Assembly (NCBI GenBank): GCA_007124395.1
Contig: SLFF01000495.1
Location: 1 to 5,332 of the forward strand
Source: Thermomicrobiaceae bacterium
GTDB lineage: Bacteria; Chloroflexota; Chloroflexia; Thermomicrobiales; Thermomicrobiaceae
Direction of reading: 5' to 3'
Length of the DNA: 5,332 bases
A model generated the notes under the pieces. The model searched no databases, was not told where the DNA came from, and worked only from the letters and a program-made list of their open reading frames with translations. The translations under genes and the position numbers were made by a program. Positions 1 to 5,217 of the stretch are shown here, one piece after another; the first letter of the stretch is position 1, and each line of letters opens with the position of its first letter.

Positions 1-810
1 CCGCCGCACCCCCGCAGCTTCCGCAGCAACGCACACATTCTCCGCTCCGCGAACGTTGACCTCTTCGTACAGGCTCGTAGGTCGAACGTCGTCGCGATGC
101 TCGGCAGCGAGATTACCCGTCGCTACGGTGCTTCGGGTTTGTCCGAAGACACGATCCGCTACACCTTCCGTGGCTCGGCCGGGCAGAGCTTCGGGGCCTT
201 CATCCCATCCGGGCTGACATTGAAACTCGAGGGAGACGCCAACGATCACGTTGGCAAAGGTCTCTCCGGCGGCAAGATCATCGTCTTTCCGCCATCGTCT
301 GGGCCGGCTTCGCTCCAGTCGGACACGTTGATCGGCAACGTGGCGCTCTACGGAGCCACCAGTGGCGAGCTTTATGTCAATGGAATCGCCGGGGAACGCT
401 TTGCCGTCCGGAACAGTGGTGCCTCGGCCGTTGTCGAGGGTGTTGGAGATCACGGCTGCGAGTACATGACCGGTGGGAACGTCGTCGTTCTCGGACCGGT
501 TGGCCGCAACTTCGCCGCAGGAATGAGCGGTGGAATTGCCTGGGTGCTCGACGAGGACGGCACATTCTCCAGTCTCTGCAACCAGGCGCTGGTCGACCTC
601 GAACCGATGAGCGCTAACGATCACGCTGTGGTCAGACGATTGATCGAACGACACGTGGAATACACCGGCAGCACTCGGGGCACAACGATTCTCGAATCCT
701 GGGATGAATGGTCGTCCCGATTCATCAAAGTCATGCCGCGGGAGTATCGCCGGGTGCTGGAAGCAATGTCGCGCCAGCAACAGGTGTCGGAGCAGGCCGT
801 TCACGTCTGA
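1..810 (+). CDS. gltB: Glutamate synthase large (alpha) subunit, 3' end only
   Basis: This is the C-terminal 269 residues of the glutamate synthase large subunit; the amidotransferase and FMN/3Fe-4S synthase domains lie upstream of the window. The part seen is the GXGXG right-handed beta-helix domain. It contains GSAGQSFGAF (residues 58-67), LEGDANDHVGKGLSGGKII just after it, and then glycine-rich turns including GATSGELYVNGIAGERFAVR, a GVGDHGCEYMTGGNVVVLG segment and GMSGGIAWVLDEDG. The tail (HVEYTGSTRG...ILESWDEW...FIKVMPREYRRVLEAM) is the usual GltB ending, with stop TGA at 808-810. In the holoenzyme this domain packs between the catalytic domains. gltD follows 74 bp downstream on the same strand, which supports a gltBD operon for ammonia assimilation in the cytoplasm. 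The first ~30 residues do not show the expected N-x-x-R-[ST]-V-G motif before MLGSEITRRYG, so the extreme left edge is unusual. The identity of the rest is very secure. Confidence 0.96.
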   Translation, partial: PPHPRSFRSNAHILRSANVDLFVQARRSNVVAMLGSEITRRYGASGLSEDTIRYTFRGSAGQSFGAFIPSGLTLKLEGDANDHVGKGLSGGKIIVFPPSSGPASLQSDTLIGNVALYGATSGELYVNGIAGERFAVRNSGASAVVEGVGDHGCEYMTGGNVVVLGPVGRNFAAGMSGGIAWVLDEDGTFSSLCNQALVDLEPMSANDHAVVRRLIERHVEYTGSTRGTTILESWDEWSSRFIKVMPREYRRVLEAMSRQQQVSEQAVHV

Positions 811-870
811 TCGATGAGCGGCGCACCGACCATCATCCGCGGGCAATGATGCTCGCGGGAAGCTCACGAC

Positions 871-877
871 AAGGGGG
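871..877 (+). promoter_or_regulatory. Ribosome binding site of gltD
   Basis: AAGGGGG lies 7 nt before the ATG at 885. It fixes the gltD start there, although the same frame stays open upstream into gltB as far as 708. A second ATG at 880-882 is in a different frame and does not lead into the GltD protein. Confidence 0.75.
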
Positions 878-884
878 TCATGAG

Positions 885-2330
885 ATGCCAGATCCGTGGG
901 GATTTGTGAAGATCAAGAAGCAGCCAGCGATGAAACGCCCGGTCCAGATCCGGGTTCGAGACTGGTATGAGGTCTACGAACCTGCAAAGGACGATACCGT
1001 TCGATCCCAGGCTGCCCGGTGTATGGATTGTGGTATTCCGTTCTGTCACAACGGGTGTCCGCTCGGGAATCTGATCCCGGAATGGAACGATCTGGTCTAT
1101 CGGGATCACTGGCAGGAAGCGATCGAGCGCCTCCACGACACGAACAACTTCCCGGAATTCACCGGCAAGCTCTGCCCGGCGCCGTGCGAGCCATCCTGCG
1201 TACTCGGGATCTGGGAAGAATCCGTCACTATCAAGCAGATCGAGATGTCGATCATCGATCATGCCTTCAACGAGGGCTGGGTTACCGCAAAGCCACCGTC
1301 GGTCCGGACGGGCAAGCGTGTGGCGGTTATCGGATCTGGCCCGGCCGGACTGGCCGCAGCTCAGCAGTTGAACTGGGCCGGGCACCTGGTGACGGTGTTC
1401 GAGAAATCGGACCGGGTCGGTGGCCTGATGCGCTACGGGATCCCGGATTTCAAAATGGCCAAGACCTTGCTGGATCGTCGCCTGGAACTCCTCGCTGAAG
1501 AGGGTATCGAGTTCGTCACCGGTGCCGACATCGGTGCGACCGTCGCGGCAGACGAACTGGTCAACGAGTTCGACGCCACTGTCCTGACGATCGGCGCGCT
1601 CAAGCACCGGGATTTGCCGATCCCCGGGCGAGAGCTCGACGGCGTTCATTTCGCCATGGACTACCTCACCCAGCAGAATCGAATCCTTGCCGGGGATGAT
1701 GTGCCGGAGGGCGAGCGTATCGATGCCAGTGGCAAGCGTGTGGTGATCATCGGTGGTGGCGATACTGGAGCAGACTGCTTCGGCACCGCGATCCGTCAGG
1801 GCGCCGTAGACGTTGTCCAGTTTCAGCGCTGGCCCCAGCCACCGGAGCAACGCAAGCCGGAGAACCCGTGGCCGGAACCGCCGGAAGTCTTTCAGTATTC
1901 CCCAGCTCATGAGGAGGGCGGCTCCCGTGAGTTTGCGATTGCCACCCGGGAGTTCTCCGGGGAGAACGGCCGCCTGACGACTCTGCACGGCGCCCGCTAC
2001 GAGGTGGTGCCGACCGATTCCGGCCGGCCAAAGCTCGCGGAGAAAGATGGCACCGAGTTCGAGATGCCGGTTGAACTGGTGCTGCTGGCGATCGGGTTCG
2101 CTGGACCAGAGCCGGGTGATGTCGTCTCCCAACTGCAGCTCGAGATGAGTGATCGTGGGACGATCGCGGTGGATGCTCAGCAGCAGACATCGGTGCCGGG
2201 TGTCTTCTCGGCCGGCGATGCCTCGCGGGGTCAATCGCTGATCGTCTGGGCTATCGCCGAGGGTCGCAAGGTTGCCCATCACGTCGATGAATTTCTGATG
2301 GGAGAGACGTCCCTGCCACGACCGTGGTAG
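885..2330 (+). CDS. gltD: Glutamate synthase small (beta) subunit, NADPH-type
   Basis: This complete 481-residue protein has the usual length for GltD. It takes electrons from NADPH onto FAD and passes them through 4Fe-4S clusters to the GltB subunit. The N-terminal cluster domain has C46-x2-C49-x4-C54-x3-C58 and C97-x3-C101-x3-C105. The first nucleotide-binding fold reads VAVIGSGPAGLAAA (147-160), with the FAD-type GxGxxG and the following RVGG at 177-180. The second, for NADPH, is VVIIGGGDTGADC (286-298). The C-terminal FAD segment GVFSAGDASRGQSLIVWAIAEGR spans 439-461. The start PDPWGFVKIKK after Met1 is typical of the family, and AAGGGGG precedes it. The gene lies 74 bp after gltB and is probably cotranscribed with it. 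Related Fe-S/FAD subunits (for example the dihydropyrimidine dehydrogenase N-terminal region or NfnB) share the fold, but the gltB neighbour and colinear length make GltD clear. Confidence 0.97.
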   Translation: MPDPWGFVKIKKQPAMKRPVQIRVRDWYEVYEPAKDDTVRSQAARCMDCGIPFCHNGCPLGNLIPEWNDLVYRDHWQEAIERLHDTNNFPEFTGKLCPAPCEPSCVLGIWEESVTIKQIEMSIIDHAFNEGWVTAKPPSVRTGKRVAVIGSGPAGLAAAQQLNWAGHLVTVFEKSDRVGGLMRYGIPDFKMAKTLLDRRLELLAEEGIEFVTGADIGATVAADELVNEFDATVLTIGALKHRDLPIPGRELDGVHFAMDYLTQQNRILAGDDVPEGERIDASGKRVVIIGGGDTGADCFGTAIRQGAVDVVQFQRWPQPPEQRKPENPWPEPPEVFQYSPAHEEGGSREFAIATREFSGENGRLTTLHGARYEVVPTDSGRPKLAEKDGTEFEMPVELVLLAIGFAGPEPGDVVSQLQLEMSDRGTIAVDAQQQTSVPGVFSAGDASRGQSLIVWAIAEGRKVAHHVDEFLMGETSLPRPW

Positions 2331-2333
2331 TGG

Positions 2334-2353
2334 CGGCCTGGCAGCGGCCGTTT
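2334..2353 (+). terminator. Possible weak terminator after gltD
   Basis: CGGCC (2334-2338) and GGCCG (2346-2350) form a 5-bp GC stem with a 7-nt loop. It begins 4 nt after the gltD stop and is followed by only three T residues. The position suits the end of the gltBD transcript. The stem and U-tract are short for efficient intrinsic termination, so readthrough into the structured region beyond is likely. Confidence 0.35.
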
Positions 2354-2372
2354 AACTCAACAACACCGTTTT

Positions 2373-2441
2373 GATTGCCCGGGGCGCATGACGCTGGATC
2401 AACTCTCCTCCTCCGATCCAGTTTCATCGCTCCGGGCGATC
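2373..2441 (+). other. Long imperfect hairpin with CUCCUCCUCC loop, possible structured RNA
   Basis: Hand folding gives a 69-nt stem-loop. The pairs are 2373-2376 with 2438-2441, 2377-2386 with 2428-2437, 2388-2391 with 2424-2427, and 2393-2400 with 2415-2422. There is one bulged C (2387) and one C·U mismatch (2392/2423). That is about 26 pairs, of which three are G·U wobbles. All three wobbles work only in plus-strand RNA (on the minus strand they would be C·A), which favours a transcribed plus-strand structure over a DNA-level palindrome. The 14-nt loop (2401-2414) reads AACTCTCCTCCTCC and contains the anti-Shine-Dalgarno-like CCTCC twice. There is no following U-tract, so it is not a standard intrinsic terminator. 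It could be a small RNA, the leader of the downstream lipoprotein mRNA, a gltBD 3' UTR stabiliser or a dispersed intergenic repeat. The structure is seen; the function is unknown. Confidence 0.6.
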
Positions 2442-2461
2442 CCGTTTCCCCTCCCCCTCCC
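2441..2461 (-). other. Candidate G-quadruplex on the minus strand, C-rich tract on the plus strand
   Basis: The plus strand has four C runs of 3, 4, 5 and 3 bases separated by GTTT, T and T. The minus strand therefore reads GGG-A-GGGGG-A-GGGG-AAAC-GGG, which fits the G3+N1-7 quadruplex rule with loops of 1, 1 and 4 nt. It abuts the base of the long hairpin and lies ~150 bp before the lipoprotein start. For rightward transcription the G-rich strand is the template, so a quadruplex could slow polymerase or replication. Plus-strand RNA here would be an unpaired pyrimidine tract. Only sequence potential is shown. Confidence 0.5.
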
Positions 2462-2510
2462 GTTCTCCATACCCGCAAATGGAATAGCTGTTACGGCAAG
2501 TGGTGGCATG

Positions 2511-2530
2511 TCCCTTGGGTTAACCAGGGG
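2511..2530. promoter_or_regulatory. Imperfect dyad around GTTAA, possible operator or leader hairpin
   Basis: CCC-T-TGG (2512-2518) pairs with CCAGGG (2524-2529) around a GTTAA loop, with one bulged T. T2511·G2530 adds a wobble pair. It lies ~78 bp before the lipoprotein start, where either a regulator site or a small 5'-UTR hairpin would be expected. No convincing sigma-70 promoter overlaps it, so its role is undecided. Confidence 0.3.
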
Positions 2531-2591
2531 TAGAGCGTAGACGTGTTCGTCATTGCATAGCGATCAGACGCTCAACTATTTGACGCGCACC

Positions 2592-2602
2592 GGAGAAAGG
2601 GA
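2592..2602 (+). promoter_or_regulatory. Ribosome binding site of the lipoprotein gene
   Basis: GGAGAAAGGGA ends 5 nt before the ATG at 2608. AAAGGGA is at the best spacing and GGAG lies further out. It supports the chosen start, which also places a proper signal peptide at the N-terminus. Confidence 0.65.
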
Positions 2603-2607
2603 CGATT

Positions 2608-3147
2608 ATGCTGCGACAGTTTATTCTGCTATTTGGCGCAACGATTCTGGCGACCGCGTTTCTCGCGGCCTGCAACGGTGATGATGGGGTCGATGATCTG
2701 GCGCCGGTCGATGACACGGTTGGACTGGACGATGATGCGACACCCGAAGGCGAGGATCCGGACCAGGGGGCAGCCCGAACAGACGATGGCGACGGCGCCG
2801 GGCAAACCGGTGGTAGTGCTTCCGATGACACGGGTGAGCTGCTGAGTGATCAACTGGACGTTGTTCTGGTCGATCATGACATCGAGATGGATTCGACTGC
2901 CGATGAGGGAATCGTCCTGTTCGCCGTTTCCAACGAGGGTGACGAAGAGCACGGCATCGAAGTTACGCACGCTGATGGAGATGACATCCTCGGAACAATA
3001 GATGTTGCGCCGGGTGAAGAAGGTCAGTTGGAGCTCGAGCTGGAATCCGGCGAGTATGTCGTTTATTGTCCTGTTGGTGACCACCGCGAAGAACACGGAA
3101 TGGAAACCACACTGACGGTTGAGCCGGTCGAGGACGAGGACGAATAA
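2608..3147 (+). CDS. Acidic lipoprotein with C-terminal cupredoxin-like domain
   Basis: This complete 179-residue protein starts with a lipoprotein signal peptide: M-L-R-Q, a hydrophobic core at 5-19, and lipobox L-A-A-C with Cys22 as the lipidation site. It should be exported and anchored on the outer face of the membrane. Residues 23-84 form a low-complexity linker with about 21 Asp/Glu and a single Arg, rich in DD pairs and Gly, presumably extended. Residues 85-172 look like a cupredoxin (plastocyanin/azurin-type) beta-sandwich: VLFAVSNEGDEEHGIEV, then a GTIDVAPGEEGQLELELESGEYVVYCPVGDHREEHGM run and a final LTV strand. Candidate type-1 copper ligands are H115, C154, H159 and M165, with H163 as an alternative. 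Such domains carry electrons or hold copper outside the cell; the partner cannot be told here. The tail EPVEDEDE is again acidic. EEHG occurs twice, at 113-116 and 162-165. The gene is probably monocistronic: a structured 277-bp leader region precedes it and a strong terminator follows. Lipoprotein status is firm, copper binding likely. Confidence 0.85.
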   Translation: MLRQFILLFGATILATAFLAACNGDDGVDDLAPVDDTVGLDDDATPEGEDPDQGAARTDDGDGAGQTGGSASDDTGELLSDQLDVVLVDHDIEMDSTADEGIVLFAVSNEGDEEHGIEVTHADGDDILGTIDVAPGEEGQLELELESGEYVVYCPVGDHREEHGMETTLTVEPVEDEDE

Positions 3148-3179
3148 CCGCTCGTCTGGCTATACGCGTCAAAACATCC

Positions 3180-3210
3180 ACCGGGGACAGGCTGCCTGTC
3201 CCCGGTTTTT
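3180..3210 (+). terminator. Strong intrinsic terminator of the lipoprotein gene
   Basis: ACCGGGGACAGG (3180-3191) pairs perfectly with CCTGTCCCCGGT (3195-3206), a 12-bp GC-rich stem with a CTG loop running into TTTTT (3206-3210). The stem starts 32 nt after the lipoprotein stop. The stem also lies 17 nt past the stop of the convergent peptidase gene. On that strand the following sequence is TGGATGTTTTG, a weaker U-tract, so the hairpin may serve both genes but works best rightward. Confidence 0.93.
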
Positions 3211-3223
3211 CCGTGTCGCGCCG

Positions 3224-4120
3224 TTATGGGTTCCAGTGCCCGGTCTGAATCGCTTCCTCGATCTGCCGCGTTCGGAGCCGTTCCATCGCTGGAGCGGCTT
3301 CTGGCTCGTCTTTCAGGGCAGCGATGAAGTTGTTTCGCTGTTGAAGGTTGATCAGCCCGCTGACCACGTCTATCAGATCGATCAGATCCCGGGCGTGCTC
3401 GACCTCACCCTCCAGCCAGCCGTTTTCGCCGTCACGAAGCCAGGGAATGAGGCCCGGCAGCGGGTTGGGATCGCGCAGCTTGAGCTGAAACGGTACCGGG
3501 AGCACTGGACGATAGGTTTGCCATCGACCGGTCTGCTCCATCATCCGGGATACCCGTGCTCGTAATGCTTCGTAGGACTGCTCGGTCGGGATACAGGTCG
3601 CCCGGCCCCAGGATTCCGCTCGCTTTACCGTATGGCACGGAGTCTCCGGGAAGAATCGGTCCGCCTCGGCGGTTGCCGCGCGATCTCCGGAGATCAGTCC
3701 GATCGGAATTCCATGCTCACCCAGCCACCATGCGAGAAGGGAGAGCTCGCCGATCTGTTGCCCTCCCACGGCGACGGCCAGACCCTGACGCATTGTGTGA
3801 CTGATGAACCCCTGGTCATCTCCAGCCATCGGGTGAAACCCGACCAGCATGGCCAGATCGTAGCCGGTGGAGAGATCTTCGGGAACGACGCTGATATCGT
3901 CGTCGAGCAGCTGCGGATCGATGTTCCCACCGCCTCCATGCCAGTCGATAACCGAGATCGACTGCGCCCCACGGGAGCGAGCTGCCTCCGCGATGACGTT
4001 GATCTCCGCGCAGAGCAGTTGCACGCCTTCACGATAATCATCGGTATCCCGGACACACTGCTCATAGCGATCGATGCCGGTGATGCCTTCCATATCCGCG
4101 ACGATCAGCAGTCTGGACAC
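3224..4120 (-). CDS. M55 family zinc peptidase (D-aminopeptidase DppA-like)
   Basis: This 298-residue protein resembles DppA, the B. subtilis D-aminopeptidase that removes N-terminal D-amino acids from short peptides. By comparison with my memory of DppA (D8, E10, H60, H104, E133 as zinc ligands and H115 in catalysis), the matching residues are all present. They are D9 and E11 in VADMEGITG, H61 in VIDWHG, H96 in VGFHP, H108 in SHTM and E125 in IGELSLLAWW. GLISGDRAATAEA (141-153) matches the next conserved block. The protein is ~25 residues longer than DppA (274 aa), mostly as a C-terminal helix-like tail ending TGHWNP. No signal peptide is visible, so it should be cytoplasmic. The start codon is GTG: the first internal Met (Met10) comes after the required D9. 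An AGGGGT site overlaps the stop of the upstream oxidoreductase gene, implying translational coupling. The stop is TAA. Family assignment is secure; the actual substrate, D-peptide or otherwise, is not shown. Confidence 0.92.
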   Translation of the reverse strand: MSRLLIVADMEGITGIDRYEQCVRDTDDYREGVQLLCAEINVIAEAARSRGAQSISVIDWHGGGGNIDPQLLDDDISVVPEDLSTGYDLAMLVGFHPMAGDDQGFISHTMRQGLAVAVGGQQIGELSLLAWWLGEHGIPIGLISGDRAATAEADRFFPETPCHTVKRAESWGRATCIPTEQSYEALRARVSRMMEQTGRWQTYRPVLPVPFQLKLRDPNPLPGLIPWLRDGENGWLEGEVEHARDLIDLIDVVSGLINLQQRNNFIAALKDEPEAAPAMERLRTRQIEEAIQTGHWNP

Positions 4121-4127
4121 TGGTGAA

Positions 4128-5054
4128 CTACCCCTGACTATTTCGATGAGTCTGAACTCGCTCTCTGACGGCCGGGGCCACCTCGTTGATGAACGCTTCC
4201 AGCTTCTTCGCGTTCGGCGGGCCGATCAGAATAAAGCTGGAGAAACCGAAGTCGATTGCCTGATGAGCGAGGACATCGATCCAGAGATCGACCGGCCCGA
4301 CAATCCGGATGTCGTCATCACTGGCGCCCGATTTCACTTCGTCGGAGAATTGGCCGACGCAGTTGTAGATTCGCCGGATATCCGATGGATCCCGGCCGTT
4401 TTTTCGAGCTGACTCATCGATGAGCAGACTGTTGCTGGCTGCGACCGACGGTGCCATGTAGTGCATCAGCGGAATCACCCAGCCATCGGCGGCCTGGCCG
4501 ATGAGATCAAGCATTCTCGGGCCGGACGCCCCGACCCATATCTCCATGTCATGAGCTGGTTTCGGACCTCCATGAGTTCCGGCGATCTGGTGAAAGATGC
4601 CGTTGACCCGTGCATCGGCCTTGCCAGACCAGAATGCACGGCATACGGCGATGACTTCCTCCATTGCGGTGACGGTTTCGCCGGCGCTCATCGGGCTGGC
4701 CCCCATCGCCACGGCGCGGTCATGGAAGAATGGCGCCCCTCCACCGATGCCGAGTTCGAACCGTCCCCCACTAAGTTGATCCATGGATGCCGCGGCGTTT
4801 GCGACCAGTGCTGCGTCGCGCATTTGCATGTTGGTGACGTCGGGAAACACGCGTACGTTCTGGGTCTGTGCCAGCACCATCGCCATCAGTGAGTAGCAGT
4901 CGAAATGCGTCTCAATGTACGGATGATCCTGAATACCGATGAGATCGAATCCCATCTCGTCAACCATCCGGGCGGTTTGCAATGTCTTCTCGGGCTCACC
5001 GATCGCTGGATCGAGAAAGTAGCCGAACTGAAGGTCGTGGCCGTAATCGGGCAT
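4128..5054 (-). CDS. LLM-class (luciferase-like) flavin/F420-dependent oxidoreductase
   Basis: This 308-residue single-domain TIM-barrel protein belongs to the bacterial luciferase-like superfamily. Family marks are LQFGYFLDP at the first strand (8-16), ARMVDEMGFDLIGIQDHPY (28-46), and VFPDVTNMQMRDAALVANAA with SMDQLSGGRFELGIGGGA (to residue 107). Later come GPKPAHDMEIWVGASGPRML (163-182) and LIGQAADGW (184-192). The ASGPRMLxLIGxxADGW block resembles the F420-dependent branch (methylene-tetrahydromethanopterin reductase-like), but FMN users share much of it, so the cofactor is open and the substrate unknown. No signal peptide is seen, so it should be cytoplasmic. The ATG at 5052-5054 was chosen because CGGAG lies 8 nt upstream and the barrel's first strand follows at once. 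A GTG at 5099 would add 15 basic, non-family residues and falls at the probable transcription start. The TAG stop is 7 bp from the M55 peptidase GTG, so the two form an operon. Confidence 0.92.
   Translation of the reverse strand: MPDYGHDLQFGYFLDPAIGEPEKTLQTARMVDEMGFDLIGIQDHPYIETHFDCYSLMAMVLAQTQNVRVFPDVTNMQMRDAALVANAAASMDQLSGGRFELGIGGGAPFFHDRAVAMGASPMSAGETVTAMEEVIAVCRAFWSGKADARVNGIFHQIAGTHGGPKPAHDMEIWVGASGPRMLDLIGQAADGWVIPLMHYMAPSVAASNSLLIDESARKNGRDPSDIRRIYNCVGQFSDEVKSGASDDDIRIVGPVDLWIDVLAHQAIDFGFSSFILIGPPNAKKLEAFINEVAPAVRERVQTHRNSQG
4130..4135 (-). promoter_or_regulatory. Ribosome binding site of the M55 peptidase, inside the upstream gene
   Basis: Read on the minus strand, AGGGGT lies 9 nt before the GTG start at 4120. 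Its last base is the T of the TAG stop (4128-4130) of the oxidoreductase gene. It supports the GTG start and suggests ribosomes finishing the first gene help initiate the second. Confidence 0.65.
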
Positions 5055-5062
5055 CGAGCGAG

Positions 5063-5067
5063 CTCCG
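5063..5067 (-). promoter_or_regulatory. Ribosome binding site of the LLM oxidoreductase
   Basis: CGGAG on the minus strand lies 8 nt before the ATG at 5054. It decides the start against the in-frame GTG at 5099, which has no comparable site. Confidence 0.65.
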
Positions 5068-5103
5068 TTCCAGGAGAGAAGTCGAACTCTGATTCTCACC
5101 TGT

Positions 5104-5131
5104 ATCGTATACCACCCAGGTACCCAGTGAA
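5104..5131 (-). promoter_or_regulatory. Possible sigma-70-type promoter of the oxidoreductase-peptidase operon
   Basis: On the minus strand TTCACT (5126-5131, 4 of 6 matches to TTGACA) is followed after 16 bp by TACGAT (5104-5109, 4 of 6 to TATAAT). Transcription would start near 5097 and leave a ~43-nt leader before the ATG at 5054. The -10 lies within a small dyad, GTAT-ACG-ATAC, which could bear on regulation. The match is moderate. Confidence 0.35.
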
Positions 5132-5160
5132 ACCGCCGCGAACGGAATACTCGTTCAGGG

Positions 5161-5180
5161 TTATGTAAAAACTAAAAAGG
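5161..5180. other. AT-rich A-tract element upstream of the leftward operon
   Basis: The plus strand reads TTATGTAAAAACTAAAAAGG, with two runs of five A seven bases apart (5167-5171 and 5174-5178), in an otherwise GC-rich window. It lies ~70-80 bp upstream of the inferred start of the leftward operon, slightly beyond a canonical UP element. It might be bent DNA, a distant activator or nucleoid-protein site, or just a spacer. On the minus strand it reads as T-runs without a clear preceding hairpin. Confidence 0.3.
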
Positions 5181-5217
5181 CGTATCTACTGGAACGACGT
5201 AGGCTGTTCTGACTCGA

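Noticed and set aside
831..851. CATCAT/ATGATG hairpin between gltB and gltD
   Set aside because: A 6-bp AT-containing stem with a 9-nt loop and no U-tract is too weak to call an attenuator or terminator.
708..884. Upstream extension of gltD to ATG 708
   Set aside because: It would overlap gltB by ~100 bp and add 59 residues not found in GltD. The ATG at 885 has a good SD and the family N-terminus.
864..2282. 472-codon open frame antisense to gltD
   Set aside because: It lies entirely opposite a secure gltD gene. High GC and third-position bias commonly open the antisense frame; the product has no recognisable domain and no good ribosome binding site.
2553..2582. TTGCAT-18 bp-TATTTG as promoter of the lipoprotein gene
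   Set aside because: Each box matches only 3 of 6 consensus bases; TTGGGT-17 bp-TAGACG (2515-2543) is equally weak. I see no promoter I would annotate.
3632..4126. Rightward open frame opposite the M55 peptidase (and a similar one at 3119-3565)
   Set aside because: Both are shadows of the peptidase gene, which has all its active-site residues; they show no family features.
5055..5099. GTG start at 5099 for the LLM oxidoreductase
   Set aside because: It lacks an SD, adds a basic 15-residue leader foreign to the family, and coincides with the likely transcription start.
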